A stretch of DNA of 64,000 bases from Flavobacterium crassostreae (GCF_001831475.1 NZ_CP017688.1:2170001-2234000); one strand, 5' to 3'. Positions 55,938-64,000 are shown, counted from the first letter of the stretch. The notes: generated from the letters alone by a model not told the origin. Numbers and translations are program-made.

Positions 55938-57110
55938 TTGAATCGAGATAATATTTTTAAAGGACTAGATTTTTCTACAGATTTTACTGTTGAAGATTGG
56001 AACGCCTTAATAAAACTTAAATTCAAAAAATACCTAACAAATGAAGATTTAATAGAACAAAACAAAGAAGTTTTAAAAACCGAAATTGTAAATTATATTA
56101 GAGTTTCAGCAAAAAAAGAGTACTTAGAACTTTTTGAATGGACATTAAAAATTTTTGCTGATTGCATAATTTTTGATAAGGAAAAAACAATAAATATTAT
56201 TTCAGAATCATTTGATGAAATTTGTAATACTGACTATAAATGGATGACAAATGTATTAACTCAACCAAATTTTGCAGACTTTTCTGAAAGAGATAAAATT
56301 ACTTTTTATTTTAAAATTATAGATGAAACTTTAGAGGGAGTTTTTAAACCACGCTTCAAACTATTTGATAAATTAACTAACTTCTTAATAACCCAAAATG
56401 TAATTGATAATTCGAATTATGATTTTGGAAAAATTATTTCAGATTTTCCAAAGCAATATGAAAATAATGCAAAACTTTTTTTAAAAGATCCAATACATTC
56501 TATTTCAACAAGTCAGTGGCGAAATATTTCAGCACATAAATCCTTTTCAATAAGCAAAGAGAATATTAAAGTTGAATACGGAAAAACAAACAAAAAAACT
56601 GTTTTTATAAAATTTGAAGATTTTTATAAAATCGTATTTTGGACACAAGACATATATCGAGTAATCCGATTATCTCAAGTTATTACTTGTATAAACCATA
56701 TGAAGGAAATTGTTGACATAATTGGTGATTCAGAAAAATCTAATCATCGTTTTGAATCTTCACTTTTAAATTTAGTGCATAATATGCAAATAGTAGGTTT
56801 TGAATTTATTTCGACTGAAATTGAAAATGAAACATTTTGTTTAAAACTGAAAGAAAAAAAAGAACACGATTTGAAATCTTCACTTATTCACGCATCGCAA
56901 TGTTTAGACCAACTATCTTGTGCTATTTACGATGATGTTTTCATTAGAGATAACTATAATAAAACAAAAGTTATAATCTACAACGAATATACTAATGAAA
57001 TTGGTTCTGCCACAATTCCAATAGATGTAGCATTAAAAAAAGTTAAAAGTGAAATAAATATGAATGAATATCTAGACAATATGGAATTTGAAATAAAAAA
57101 CAACGCCTAA
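55938..57110 (+). CDS. Hypothetical protein (cassette 45)
   Basis: 390 residues from a TTG start, 32 bases into the cassette. No recognised family and no signal peptide. A largely helical first 200 residues are followed by SQWRNISAHKSFSISKENIKVEYG, similar in style to the R-x4-AHK/H motifs of Abi- and HEPN-like proteins, so an RNase or defence role is possible but unproven. The stop overlaps the R'' box. Confidence 0.68.
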   Translation: MNRDNIFKGLDFSTDFTVEDWNALIKLKFKKYLTNEDLIEQNKEVLKTEIVNYIRVSAKKEYLELFEWTLKIFADCIIFDKEKTINIISESFDEICNTDYKWMTNVLTQPNFADFSERDKITFYFKIIDETLEGVFKPRFKLFDKLTNFLITQNVIDNSNYDFGKIISDFPKQYENNAKLFLKDPIHSISTSQWRNISAHKSFSISKENIKVEYGKTNKKTVFIKFEDFYKIVFWTQDIYRVIRLSQVITCINHMKEIVDIIGDSEKSNHRFESSLLNLVHNMQIVGFEFISTEIENETFCLKLKEKKEHDLKSSLIHASQCLDQLSCAIYDDVFIRDNYNKTKVIIYNEYTNEIGSATIPIDVALKKVKSEINMNEYLDNMEFEIKNNA

Positions 57111-57239
57111 CAGCGGTTTTAAGAAATTGGGGTTTTAGGGCTTAATTTAAAGTTTGTTTTGTACTTTTGAATTTGGGTGTTTAATCGAAAGTTTCGGGTT
57201 TACAAATCCCCAACTTCTTAAAGCCGCGAAACGTTAGCA
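57105..57239 (+). other. attC-45 (stem family VIII)
   Basis: R'' GCCTAAC (CGCCTAAC) matches GTTAGGCG. Stems cggttttaagaaattgggg and ccccaacttcttaaagccg; crossover 57233/57234. Confidence 0.87.
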
Positions 57240-57260
57240 CCAATTTAAAAAAAAAACGAA

Positions 57261-58007
57261 ATGGATACAATTGAATTTCATAAATCAACCGCAAAAGAAT
57301 TACTAGCAATTAAAGATAGAGTAAGAAACTTAGTAAATCATTGGGGTGAAGATGGACGCCATCAAGAAGCTGTAATAAAAACAATGATTCAAAGATTTTT
57401 ACCTGAAAAATTTAGAATAGGTACTGGTTTTATTGTTAGACAAACTAGACAAAGAGGAAACCACGAACCTTCCAAGCAAATTGATTTAATAATTTATGAT
57501 ACTTCATACCCTGTTTTGTTTAAAGACAATGATTTTGTTATTTTAACTGCTGATTCTGTTTTAGGAATTATAGAAGTCAAGGCAAATGCTACAAATCAAG
57601 GCTTAAGTGATATTGTTAAAAAAGCAAATGAAAATGGAAAATTTATTTTTGATGGTAGAGTTAACAAATCAAAGCCATTATTTAATGGAATTTTTTCATA
57701 TGAATCTACCGTAAATAATGTTGATACAATTGCTAATCATATAAAAAATCCTTGGGACGAATTAGGTGAAAACCGACAAAAATATAGTGTTAACCATATT
57801 TCTCTCACTCAAGATTGGTTCTATAAGTTTTGGGAGCACGAATTTATTGATGGTAATTTACCTCATTATTTATATAAAATAAAAGAGCTTTCCTTTTCTT
57901 TTTTTATTTCAAACCTAATAGACTGGATTAGTGAGACATCAGTAATTGAAAACAGTAACTTATGGTTTCCCGTTGACAAATCAATAGAAGTAAAAAAATG
58001 TTTTTAA
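57261..58007 (+). CDS. DUF6602-like nuclease-fold protein (cassette 46, gene 1)
   Basis: 248 residues. The pattern QIDLIIYD (Asp75) followed by VLGIIEVKAN (Glu105, Lys107) is a PD-(D/E)XK-type signature, and the opening (RHQEAVIKTMIQRFLPEKFRIGTGFI) fits the DUF6602 family. A DNA- or RNA-cleaving role is inference. It is followed after 9 bases by a DUF4145-like gene; the pair fills one cassette. Confidence 0.75.
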   Translation: MDTIEFHKSTAKELLAIKDRVRNLVNHWGEDGRHQEAVIKTMIQRFLPEKFRIGTGFIVRQTRQRGNHEPSKQIDLIIYDTSYPVLFKDNDFVILTADSVLGIIEVKANATNQGLSDIVKKANENGKFIFDGRVNKSKPLFNGIFSYESTVNNVDTIANHIKNPWDELGENRQKYSVNHISLTQDWFYKFWEHEFIDGNLPHYLYKIKELSFSFFISNLIDWISETSVIENSNLWFPVDKSIEVKKCF

Positions 58008-58016
58008 CTTACAATT

Positions 58017-58643
58017 ATGAAATATATAAAACCTGTTGTTTATGGAAATTCATTTTCTTGTCCGCATTGTGGTGCAATTGCAAAACAAGACTGGTGGCAT
58101 TGCAATTGGAATGGTTCACAATATCCAGAAAATTCTTCTAATCCGTTGAAAGTAGCGAATTGTCAGCATTGTAATGATAACTCTGTTTGGATTGAAAATA
58201 AAATGTATTTCCCTGATTTAGGAAATTCACCCTTCCCTAATCCCGAAATGCCAGATTCAGTGTTAAAACTATATACTGAAGCTTCGGGTATATGTTCTAA
58301 ATCTCCAAGAGGTGCCTCAGCGTTATTACGTTTATCAATTCAAGTTTTATGCAAAGAACTTGGTGAAGATGGTAAAAACATAAATACCGACATTGGGAAC
58401 CTTGTAAAAAAAGGACTTCCAGTCATAGTCCAACAATCACTTGACATCGTTCGAGTGACAGGAAATGACGCTGTTCATCCTGGACAAATTGATACAGACA
58501 ATCCATCAACGGTTGGACAACTTTTTGACTTGATTAATATTATCGTTGAATATATGATAGCTTTACCGAAAAAAGTTAACGGTATTTACAATGCGCTTCC
58601 AGCTGACAAAGTTAAAGGAATAAATAATAGAGACGGAAAGTAA
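58017..58643 (+). CDS. DUF4145-domain protein with zinc ribbon (cassette 46, gene 2)
   Basis: 208 residues. An N-terminal zinc ribbon (CPHCG at Cys15/Cys18, CQHCN at Cys49/Cys52) is followed by the DUF4145 helical domain (YTEASGICSKSPRGASALLRLSIQVL, VRVTGNDAVHPGQ). The R-x-N/H-like motif VRVTGNDAVHPG resembles HEPN-type domains. DUF4145 proteins commonly neighbour restriction or other defence genes. Confidence 0.78.
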   Translation: MKYIKPVVYGNSFSCPHCGAIAKQDWWHCNWNGSQYPENSSNPLKVANCQHCNDNSVWIENKMYFPDLGNSPFPNPEMPDSVLKLYTEASGICSKSPRGASALLRLSIQVLCKELGEDGKNINTDIGNLVKKGLPVIVQQSLDIVRVTGNDAVHPGQIDTDNPSTVGQLFDLINIIVEYMIALPKKVNGIYNALPADKVKGINNRDGK

Positions 58644-58652
58644 AAAAACTGG

Positions 58653-58776
58653 TGCTAACCGCTGTTTTGATATAGCTGGAATTTAGTGGAATTATCGTTC
58701 CGCATCAAGTTTCCGTTAAGCCGAAAATTGAGCGGTTACGAACTTCCAGCCATCTCAAAGCAGCATAACGTTATGG
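58653..58776 (+). other. attC-46 (stem family I)
   Basis: R'' TGCTAAC (GGTGCTAAC) matches GTTAGCACC, nine paired bases; crossover 58770/58771. Confidence 0.87.
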
Positions 58777-59390
58777 GCTAGTTTTGCCCATTTTGCGCAG
58801 ATAAAGCCGTTTTTATAAGAAAAAACTGTTTATAATTTTAAGGTTTAGAGTTCTAAATTCTTTAAAAAAGCTCAAAAAAAATGGATTCTTAAAATCTAAA
58901 AAAACAGGTTTTGTTGTTTAAAGAGTATTACTAAAAAACTGAAAATAATCCAAAACAAAATAATGACTTAAAACAGCGTGATTTGTGGTTTTCAGAGTGA
59001 TTTTTTTAAACAAGAAAATCCCCAAGTTGAAGCGCAAACGGCATTTTATCAGCGTGACGTAAAAAATTAAATGAGTGTAATTTGTTCCTTACAAAGTGAT
59101 TATCCAAATAAGAAAAATCTCGGATTTAAATCTTAAAAAAAATCAATAAGGAAAATTAAAAAGCTGAAATAGAGTGATTTGTTTTTTAAAGAGTGAGTAT
59201 CTAAATAAAAAAAATCTCGTATTTAAAGCCAAAAAATGTTTGCGTTTTTAGGTTTGGGGAGAAAAAACCAGCCCATAACAATCGTCTTAACTAATTTGCA
59301 GATTCTGTGGAATTACCGTTTTTAATTGTATATTCGTTATGAAGAAAAACATCCGTATCCAAAGCCTGCAAACTAGTTAAGGCGGGAACG
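58771..59390 (+). repeat. Non-coding cassette 47, family A
   Basis: 620 bp, identical by eye to cassettes 33 and 50. Confidence 0.85.
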
Positions 59391-59396
59391 TTAGGC
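59273..59396 (+). other. attC-47 (stem family II)
   Basis: R'' CCATAAC; crossover 59390/59391. Confidence 0.87.
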
Positions 59397-59447
59397 ATCA
59401 CTTTGGCACGACGCATGGAAAAACAGAAATAAATCATATTTTTTTTA

Positions 59448-59469
59448 ATACCATTAATTGGTATATTTG
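59448..59469 (+). promoter_or_regulatory. Promoter/operator of the ParDE-like pair
   Basis: TATATTTG (59462-59469) matches TAnnTTTG and overlaps an inverted repeat ATACCA-N5-TGGTAT (59448-59464), a plausible site for autorepression by the antitoxin. Confidence 0.55.
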
Positions 59470-59485
59470 TATAAAATTGAAAATT

Positions 59486-59731
59486 ATGGCCCGAAATACA
59501 TCAATTCTAATTGGAGAATATTATGAGAATTTCATAAACAGACAAATTGCTACAGGAAAATATAATTCTGTAAGCGAAGTTGTCAGAACTGCATTGAGAC
59601 ATTTTGAAGAAGAAGAAATTCAAAAAAAATCTTTGATTATCGAATTAGAAATTGGAGAAAAAAGCCGAAAAATTAAAAATTTTGACAGAAAAGAAAACTT
59701 AGATATGCTGAATAATAACTTCCAAAAATAA
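59486..59731 (+). CDS. ParD-like antitoxin (cassette 48, gene 1)
   Basis: 81 residues from ATG 59486 (an in-frame TTG 9 bases earlier is possible). N-terminal ribbon-helix-helix: RNTSILIGEYYENFINRQIATGKYNSVSEVVRTALRHFEEEE, the typical ParD/CopG type II form; the charged C-terminus would wrap the toxin. Overlaps the toxin gene by one base (TAATG). Confidence 0.9.
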   Translation: MARNTSILIGEYYENFINRQIATGKYNSVSEVVRTALRHFEEEEIQKKSLIIELEIGEKSRKIKNFDRKENLDMLNNNFQK

Positions 59732-60030
59732 TGGCGGAATATATAATCAGTGAAAAAGCTCTTGAAGATTTAAATAATATTTGGATTTACACTGCCGAAA
59801 ATTGGTCTGTTGAACAAGCAAACAGATATTACAACTTAATTGTTGATGAAATAGAATATGTATCAGGAAATTTTGAGGTAACTAAAGATTTCGACAATAT
59901 TAGAAAAAATTATAAATTTTCAAAAGTTAAATCTCATTTGGTGTTTTATAAGAAAACAGAAAATACAGAAATGGAAGTCGTGAGAATTTTACACGAAAGA
60001 ATGGACTTAAAAAATAGAATTAACGATTAA
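59731..60030 (+). CDS. ParE-like toxin, RelE/ParE superfamily (cassette 48, gene 2)
   Basis: 99 residues. Family landmarks: YIISEKALEDLNNIWIYTAENW start, YYNLIVDEIEYVSGN helix, and C-terminal HLVFYKK..VVRILHERMD. ParE relatives poison gyrase and RelE relatives cleave mRNA; sequence favours ParE. Toxin-antitoxin cassettes are well known for stabilising long integron arrays, a role that fits here. Confidence 0.9.
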   Translation: MAEYIISEKALEDLNNIWIYTAENWSVEQANRYYNLIVDEIEYVSGNFEVTKDFDNIRKNYKFSKVKSHLVFYKKTENTEMEVVRILHERMDLKNRIND

Positions 60031-60045
60031 AAAAGAAAAGCGAAT

Positions 60046-60169
60046 GCCTAACAGCCATTTTGAGCTAGCTGGAATTTAGTGGAATTACCGTTTCGCATCA
60101 AGTTTTCGTTAAGCAGAAAATTGAGAGATTACGAACTTCCAGCCATCTCAAACTGGCGAAACGTTAGTG
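60046..60169 (+). other. attC-48 (stem family I)
   Basis: R'' GCCTAAC (ATGCCTAAC) matches GTTAGGCAT; crossover 60163/60164. Confidence 0.87.
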
Positions 60170-60215
60170 GCAACTCAAAAAAAAAAGCAGAATTCACCTA
60201 TAAAAAAACTTGCTG

Positions 60216-61043
60216 ATGATGAATGAAGGATATGAATTTGACTCTAAATATTTTATAGAATGGAACAGAGAGTTAAAACAATGGGATTATTTAGAAAATG
60301 GTGAATTAATACCCGAAACAACTGAAACACTATACAAATATCTGTCGTGGAATGAAAAGACGATTGCATCTTTAATAGGGAATTATTTATGGTTAAGTAA
60401 TCCTGTGCATTTTAATGATCCTTTTGATTGTAACAGAAGTATGATATTTAACTATAATTTCTCTGATGAAGAGCGTTTAAAAAAAAGAAACTATTTTGAT
60501 GACATTGGAATAATATCATTCACAGAAAATAAATTCTGTCCTTTAATGTGGGCTCACTATACAGGAAATTATAATGGAATTGTATTAAAATTCAAAGCAA
60601 AAGAGTTTAATAAATTCAAAAATGAAAATCAATTTAACCAAATAAAATTGCGAAAAGTATTGTATCCAGAACAATTTAAATTATTCCCATTAGGACATAC
60701 TTTTTCAAAAGAGTTAATGCTTTTCATTAAATCAAAAAACTGGAATTATGAAAAAGAATGGCGATTAGTAGCGGACTTAAAACAACCATACAATAGATTC
60801 TTGAGATTTGATCCTCTATCTTTAGAAGAAATTTATATTGGTCATAATCTTTTTGAAAATCTAAATAGCAGTGCTATTCAAATTTTGACTCAAATTAGAG
60901 ATTCTTTTTATCCTAAAACTAAATTAATAAGAATATTTCCGGATAGTAAAGTTTTTGGAAAAATCGTATTCCGTGATTGGGACAAAGAAATGGACAAAAA
61001 TTCAAGAGGAAATGAGCAGCCACTAACAGCCATTTTGATATAG
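60216..61043 (+). CDS. DUF2971 domain protein (cassette 49)
   Basis: 275 residues from ATG 60216 (60219 also possible). DUF2971 landmarks: LYKYLSWNEKTIASLIGNYLWLSNPVHFNDPFDCN, FTENKFCPLMWAHYTGNYNGIVLKF and NYEKEWRLVADL. The biochemical role of the family is unknown; it is frequent in accessory DNA. The last five codons (PLTAILI region) lie in the attC. Confidence 0.85.
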   Translation: MMNEGYEFDSKYFIEWNRELKQWDYLENGELIPETTETLYKYLSWNEKTIASLIGNYLWLSNPVHFNDPFDCNRSMIFNYNFSDEERLKKRNYFDDIGIISFTENKFCPLMWAHYTGNYNGIVLKFKAKEFNKFKNENQFNQIKLRKVLYPEQFKLFPLGHTFSKELMLFIKSKNWNYEKEWRLVADLKQPYNRFLRFDPLSLEEIYIGHNLFENLNSSAIQILTQIRDSFYPKTKLIRIFPDSKVFGKIVFRDWDKEMDKNSRGNEQPLTAILI

Positions 61044-61144
61044 CTGGAATTTAGTGGAATTATCGTTCCGCATCAAGTTTTCGTTAAGCTGAAAATTGAG
61101 CGGTTACGAACTTCCAGCCATCTCAAACTGGCAAAACGTTATGG
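61021..61144 (+). other. attC-49 (stem family I)
   Basis: R'' CACTAAC (GCCACTAAC) matches GTTAGTGGC; crossover 61138/61139. Confidence 0.87.
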
Positions 61145-61758
61145 GCTAGTTTTGCCCATTTTGCGCAGATAAAGCCGTTTTTATAAGAAAAAACTGTTTA
61201 TAATTTTAAGGTTTAGAGTTCTAAATTCTTTAAAAAAGCTCAAAAAAAATGGATTCTTAAAATCTAAAAAAACAGGTTTTGTTGTTTAAAGAGTATTACT
61301 AAAAAACTGAAAATAATCCAAAACAAAATAATGACTTAAAACAGCGTGATTTGTGGTTTTCAGAGTGATTTTTTTAAACAAGAAAATCCCCAAGTTGAAG
61401 CGCAAACGGCATTTTATCAGCGTGACGTAAAAAATTAAATGAGTGTAATTTGTTCCTTACAAAGTGATTATCCAAATAAGAAAAATCTCGGATTTAAATC
61501 TTAAAAAAAATCAATAAGGAAAATTAAAAAGCTGAAATAGAGTGATTTGTTTTTTAAAGAGTGAGTATCTAAATAAAAAAAATCTCGTATTTAAAGCCAA
61601 AAAATGTTTGCGTTTTTAGGTTTGGGGAGAAAAAACCAGCCCATAACAATCGTCTTAACTAATTTGCAGATTCTGTGGAATTACCGTTTTTAATTGTATA
61701 TTCGTTATGAAGAAAAACATCCGTATCCAAAGCCTGCAAACTAGTTAAGGCGGGAACG
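61139..61758 (+). repeat. Non-coding cassette 50, family A
   Basis: 620 bp, identical by eye to cassettes 33 and 47. Confidence 0.85.
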
Positions 61759-61764
61759 TTATGG
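61641..61764 (+). other. attC-50 (stem family II)
   Basis: R'' CCATAAC; crossover 61758/61759. Confidence 0.87.
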
Positions 61765-62377
61765 GCTAGTTTTGCCCATTTTGCGCAGATAAAGCCGTTT
61801 TTATAAGAAAAAACTGTTTATAATTTTAAGGTTTAGAGTTCTTAATTCCTAAAAAAACGCAAAAAAATGGATTCTTAAAATCAAAAAAAAAAAGATTTTG
61901 TTGTTTAAAGAATATTATTTCCAACCTGAAAATAATTCAAAACAAAATAATGACATAAAACAGCGTGATTTGCGGTTTACAGAGTGATTTTTCAAACAAG
62001 AAAATCCCAAAAGTTGAAGCGCAAACGGCATTTTACCCACTTGACGAAAAATTAAATGAGTGTAATTTGTGTTTTACAAAGTGATTTTACAAATAAGAAA
62101 AATCTCGGATTTAAATCTTAAAACAGGATTTTACCAGCGTTACGTGAAAAATTAAAAAAGAGTGATTTGTTCTTTAGAAAGTGAAAATCTAAATAAAAAA
62201 ATCTCGAATTTAAAGCCAAAAAATATTTGCGTTTTTAGGTTTGTGAAGAAAAAAACAGCCCATAACAATCGTCTTAACTAATTTGCAGATTCTGTGGAAT
62301 TACCGTTTTTAATTGTATATTCGTTATGAAGAAAAACATCCGTATCCAAAGCCTGCAAACTAGTTAAGGCGGGAACG
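61759..62377 (+). repeat. Non-coding cassette 51, family A
   Basis: 619 bp, close to cassette 44. Confidence 0.85.
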
Positions 62378-62383
62378 TTGTCG
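62260..62383 (+). other. attC-51 (stem family II)
   Basis: R'' CCATAAC; crossover 62377/62378. Confidence 0.87.
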
Positions 62384-62526
62384 GACAGTTACAAAAAACT
62401 GAAGTAAATTGAAAATCAAATATTTAAATCAAGAAAAATCAAAATGAAAATTCGGAAAAGCATAGAAACCGAACAGAAAAATAATGCTTAAATAAAACTC
62501 AAAGTGGGTAAACAATAATTTTTTAA

Positions 62527-62829
62527 ATGAAAAGAATGAAAAGAACATTCAAAGTTTTGTCGATTGCTTTTGCAATGTCAATTATGTTAACGTCTTGTTT
62601 TTCTTACACAAGCGTAGTTGGAAAAGGTGCACAAGGTAGCACCGAAGTTACTAAATGGAATCATTATGTAATTGGTGGATTAGCACCAGTTGGAGTTTCA
62701 GATTCTAAAGAAATGGCTGGTGGAGCAACAGATTACACTGTATTTACGAGACAGAGTTTTGTAAATGGGTTAATTGCTGCATTGACATTCAGTATTTATA
62801 CTCCTACTACAACAACTGTAACAAAATAA
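62527..62829 (+). CDS. Bor-family lipoprotein (cassette 52, gene 1)
   Basis: 100 residues. Lipoprotein signal (MSIMLTSCFSY, Cys24). The mature part has NHYVIGGLAPVGVSDSKEMAGGA and RQSFVNGLIAALTFSIYTP, closely resembling the FVNGLLGFITLGIYTP motif of phage lambda Bor, a surface lipoprotein linked to serum resistance. The 150-base leader is long for this array and holds a 15-codon frame (62444-62491) of uncertain meaning. Confidence 0.82.
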   Translation: MKRMKRTFKVLSIAFAMSIMLTSCFSYTSVVGKGAQGSTEVTKWNHYVIGGLAPVGVSDSKEMAGGATDYTVFTRQSFVNGLIAALTFSIYTPTTTTVTK

Positions 62830-62838
62830 CAGAACTAA

Positions 62839-62866
62839 AAGCGGTAATAGTAAAATATTACCGCTT
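62839..62866 (+). terminator. Hairpin between the two genes of cassette 52
   Basis: Perfect 11-bp stem AAGCGGTAATA / TATTACCGCTT with a 6-base loop, then aattttaaag. Could terminate or attenuate transcription after the Bor-like gene. Confidence 0.6.
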
Positions 62867-62879
62867 AATTTTAAAGAAA

Positions 62880-63077
62880 ATGAAAAAAATTTTATTTTAC
62901 GGCTCTATAATTATCCTAATATATTTGATTTACATTGTAATAAATATTTTCACTTATCACTATGAAAATCTTAATAACTATGGAAATGGATTCTTAATTG
63001 GGAAAATATTATTGATATTAATTTTTGGATTTGTAATTTACAAAACAAATCCGTTTAAGGAAAAAACAAAATATTAG
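62880..63077 (+). CDS. Small membrane protein (cassette 52, gene 2)
   Basis: 65 residues, two hydrophobic segments (about 4-25 and 39-55) with a YHYENLNNYGNG loop and a basic tail (KEKTKY). Family unknown. It begins 13 bases after the internal hairpin, so its expression may depend on read-through. Confidence 0.62.
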   Translation: MKKILFYGSIIILIYLIYIVINIFTYHYENLNNYGNGFLIGKILLILIFGFVIYKTNPFKEKTKY

Positions 63078-63099
63078 AAATTCAAAAAAATAACCGCTC

Positions 63100-63234
63100 C
63101 GACAACAGCGGTTTTAAGAAATTGGGGTTTTTGGACTTAATTTAAAGTTTGTTTTGTACTTTTTTTTTTCGATGTTTAATCGAAAGTTTTGGACTTACAA
63201 ATCCCCAACTTCTTAAAGCCGCGAAACGTTATGG
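63100..63234 (+). other. attC-52 (stem family VIII)
   Basis: R'' CGACAAC (TCCGACAAC) matches GTTGTCGGA; crossover 63228/63229. Confidence 0.87.
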
Positions 63235-63845
63235 GCTAGTTTTGCCCATTTTGCGCAGATAAAGTCGTTTTTATAAGAAAAAACTGTCTATAATTTTAAG
63301 GTTTAGAGTTCTTAATTCTTAAAAAAACGCAATAAAATGGATTCTTAAAAGCCAAAAAAAAGGTTCTATTGTTTAAAGAGTATATTTCTAACCTGAAAAT
63401 AATTCAAAACAAAATAATGACATAAAACAGCGTGATTTGTGATTTACAGAGTGATTTTTCAAACAATAAAATCCCCAAGTTGAAGCGCAAATGGCATTTT
63501 ACCAGCTTGACGAAAAAAATTAAATGAGTGTTATTTGTATTTTACAAAGTGATTATCCAAATAAGAAAAATCTCGGATTTAAATCTTAAAACAAGATTTT
63601 ATCAGCGTTACGTGAAAAATTAAAAAAGTGTGATTTGTTCTTTACAAAATGATAATCTAAATAAAAAAATATTGAATTTAAAACCAAAAAATATTTGCGT
63701 TTTTAGGTTTGTGAAGAAAAAACCAGCCCATAACAATCGTCTTAACTAATTTGCAGATTCTGTGGAATTATCGTTTTTAATTGTATATTCGTTATGAAGA
63801 AAAACACCCGTATCCAAAGCCTGCAAACTAGTTAAGGCGGGAACG
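63229..63845 (+). repeat. Non-coding cassette 53, family A
   Basis: 617 bp, nearly identical to cassette 43. Confidence 0.85.
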
Positions 63846-63851
63846 TTAGTA
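63728..63851 (+). other. attC-53 (stem family II)
   Basis: R'' CCATAAC; crossover 63845/63846. Last complete site in the window. Confidence 0.87.
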
Positions 63852-63852
63852 G

Positions 63853-64000
63853 CTATGCGGTTGGAACGTATAAACTAGCGTCTTCGTTATTTGCTTCCCA
63901 GTAGAAAATTTCCCAATATCCAAATAAAGAATAACCCATATCTCTATATAATTTTCTGTATAGCTCTGAATTTTTATCGTAACCTAATTCTGTAAGTAAC
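63853..64000 (-). CDS. Hypothetical protein, antisense, partial (cassette 54)
   Basis: The - strand is open from the window edge to a TAG at 63855-63853, reading LLTELGYDKNSELYRKLYR..YWEIFYWEANNEDASLYVPTA. The 5' end is outside the window. Acidic, aromatic-rich C-terminus; family not recognised. It is the fourth antisense cassette gene seen. Confidence 0.6.
   Translation of the reverse strand, partial: LLTELGYDKNSELYRKLYRDMGYSLFGYWEIFYWEANNEDASLYVPTA

Larger units (their letters stand above)
20115..64000 (+). mobile_element. Integron-like gene-cassette array (53 complete cassettes, runs off window)
   Basis: Tandem cassettes, each beginning after the G of a GTTR box and ending in an attC-like site of 120-136 bp. 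Of 53 complete cassettes, 25 carry genes and 28 are non-coding copies of two families (A, about 620 bp; B, about 608 bp). In every cassette checked, the R'' box before its own attC stem is the reverse complement of its own first bases, as expected for cassettes that circularise and recombine through a folded single strand. Two IS3-family elements are inserted in cassettes 2 and 27. Confidence 0.9.

Noticed and set aside
59221..59350. Promoter in the attC loop (TATATTCG)
   Set aside because: Differs from TAnnTTTG at one base and has no TTG at 17-23 bases upstream; too weak to call.
20115..64000. CRISPR array or simple tandem repeat
   Set aside because: Repeated units are 120-bp imperfect hairpins separated by whole genes or 500-bp bodies, with no short spacers and no cas genes.
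1..64000. tRNA or rRNA genes
   Set aside because: No cloverleaf or rRNA-like sequence noticed on either strand by eye.

Overview
The window looks like a chromosomal segment of a low-GC member of Bacteroidota, most likely Flavobacteriaceae (Flavobacterium-like). The evidence is the gene content (a MutS2-type protein of about 720 residues, GlmM, a CLC channel with CBS domains, UvrA), AT-rich codon use, and several promoters of the TAnnTTTG type used by this phylum.

Region 1 (1-6070) is a type I restriction-modification operon: the hsdM 3' end, hsdS, a rhuM-type gene, and hsdR. It is followed by a decayed DUF262 fragment that ends in what looks like the tip of an insertion sequence. Region 2 (6463-18859) holds ordinary chromosomal genes: an alpha/beta hydrolase, a RecD-like helicase, mutS2, a DCC thiol-disulfide protein, glmM, an acpH-like gene, a CLC channel and uvrA.

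Region 3 (18970-64000, running off the window) is the notable part: an integron-like gene-cassette array. A tyrosine recombinase gene (18970-20010) is followed at once by a match to the Bacteroidota promoter consensus (TTTG-N23-TATATTTG), a putative attI, and 53 complete cassettes plus a partial 54th. Each cassette ends in a 120-136 bp site with attC architecture: an R'' box ending in AAC, imperfect inverted stems with extrahelical bases, and an R' box G/TTRNNN. Each cassette's R'' box is the reverse complement of that same cassette's first bases. The recombinase has all the tyrosine-recombinase catalytic residues, but the gap between the catalytic Lys and His-x-x-Arg is XerC/D-like. It therefore appears to lack the extra domain that defines IntI, and it has an additional N-terminal domain. 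It is transcribed in the same direction as the array.

Twenty-five complete cassettes carry genes: GNAT acetyltransferases, lipoproteins, HNH proteins, a glycosyltransferase, hydrolases, an isochorismatase-like enzyme, a Crp-like/DinB-like pair, ParDE, a DUF6602/DUF4145 pair, DUF2971, a Bor-like lipoprotein and several unknowns. Most are on the + strand with very short leaders. Three complete cassettes and the partial last one have their gene on the - strand. The other 28 cassettes hold no plausible gene and belong to two repeated families of about 620 bp (family A, 18 copies) and 608 bp (family B, 10 copies). Within each family two versions of the cassette ends exist, and both ends change together so that pairing is kept. 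These non-coding cassettes fill roughly 40% of the array. Two IS3-family elements have inserted into cassettes. I read the region as a sedentary, integron-like system run by a non-IntI (Xer-like) recombinase, in which non-coding cassettes have multiplied.
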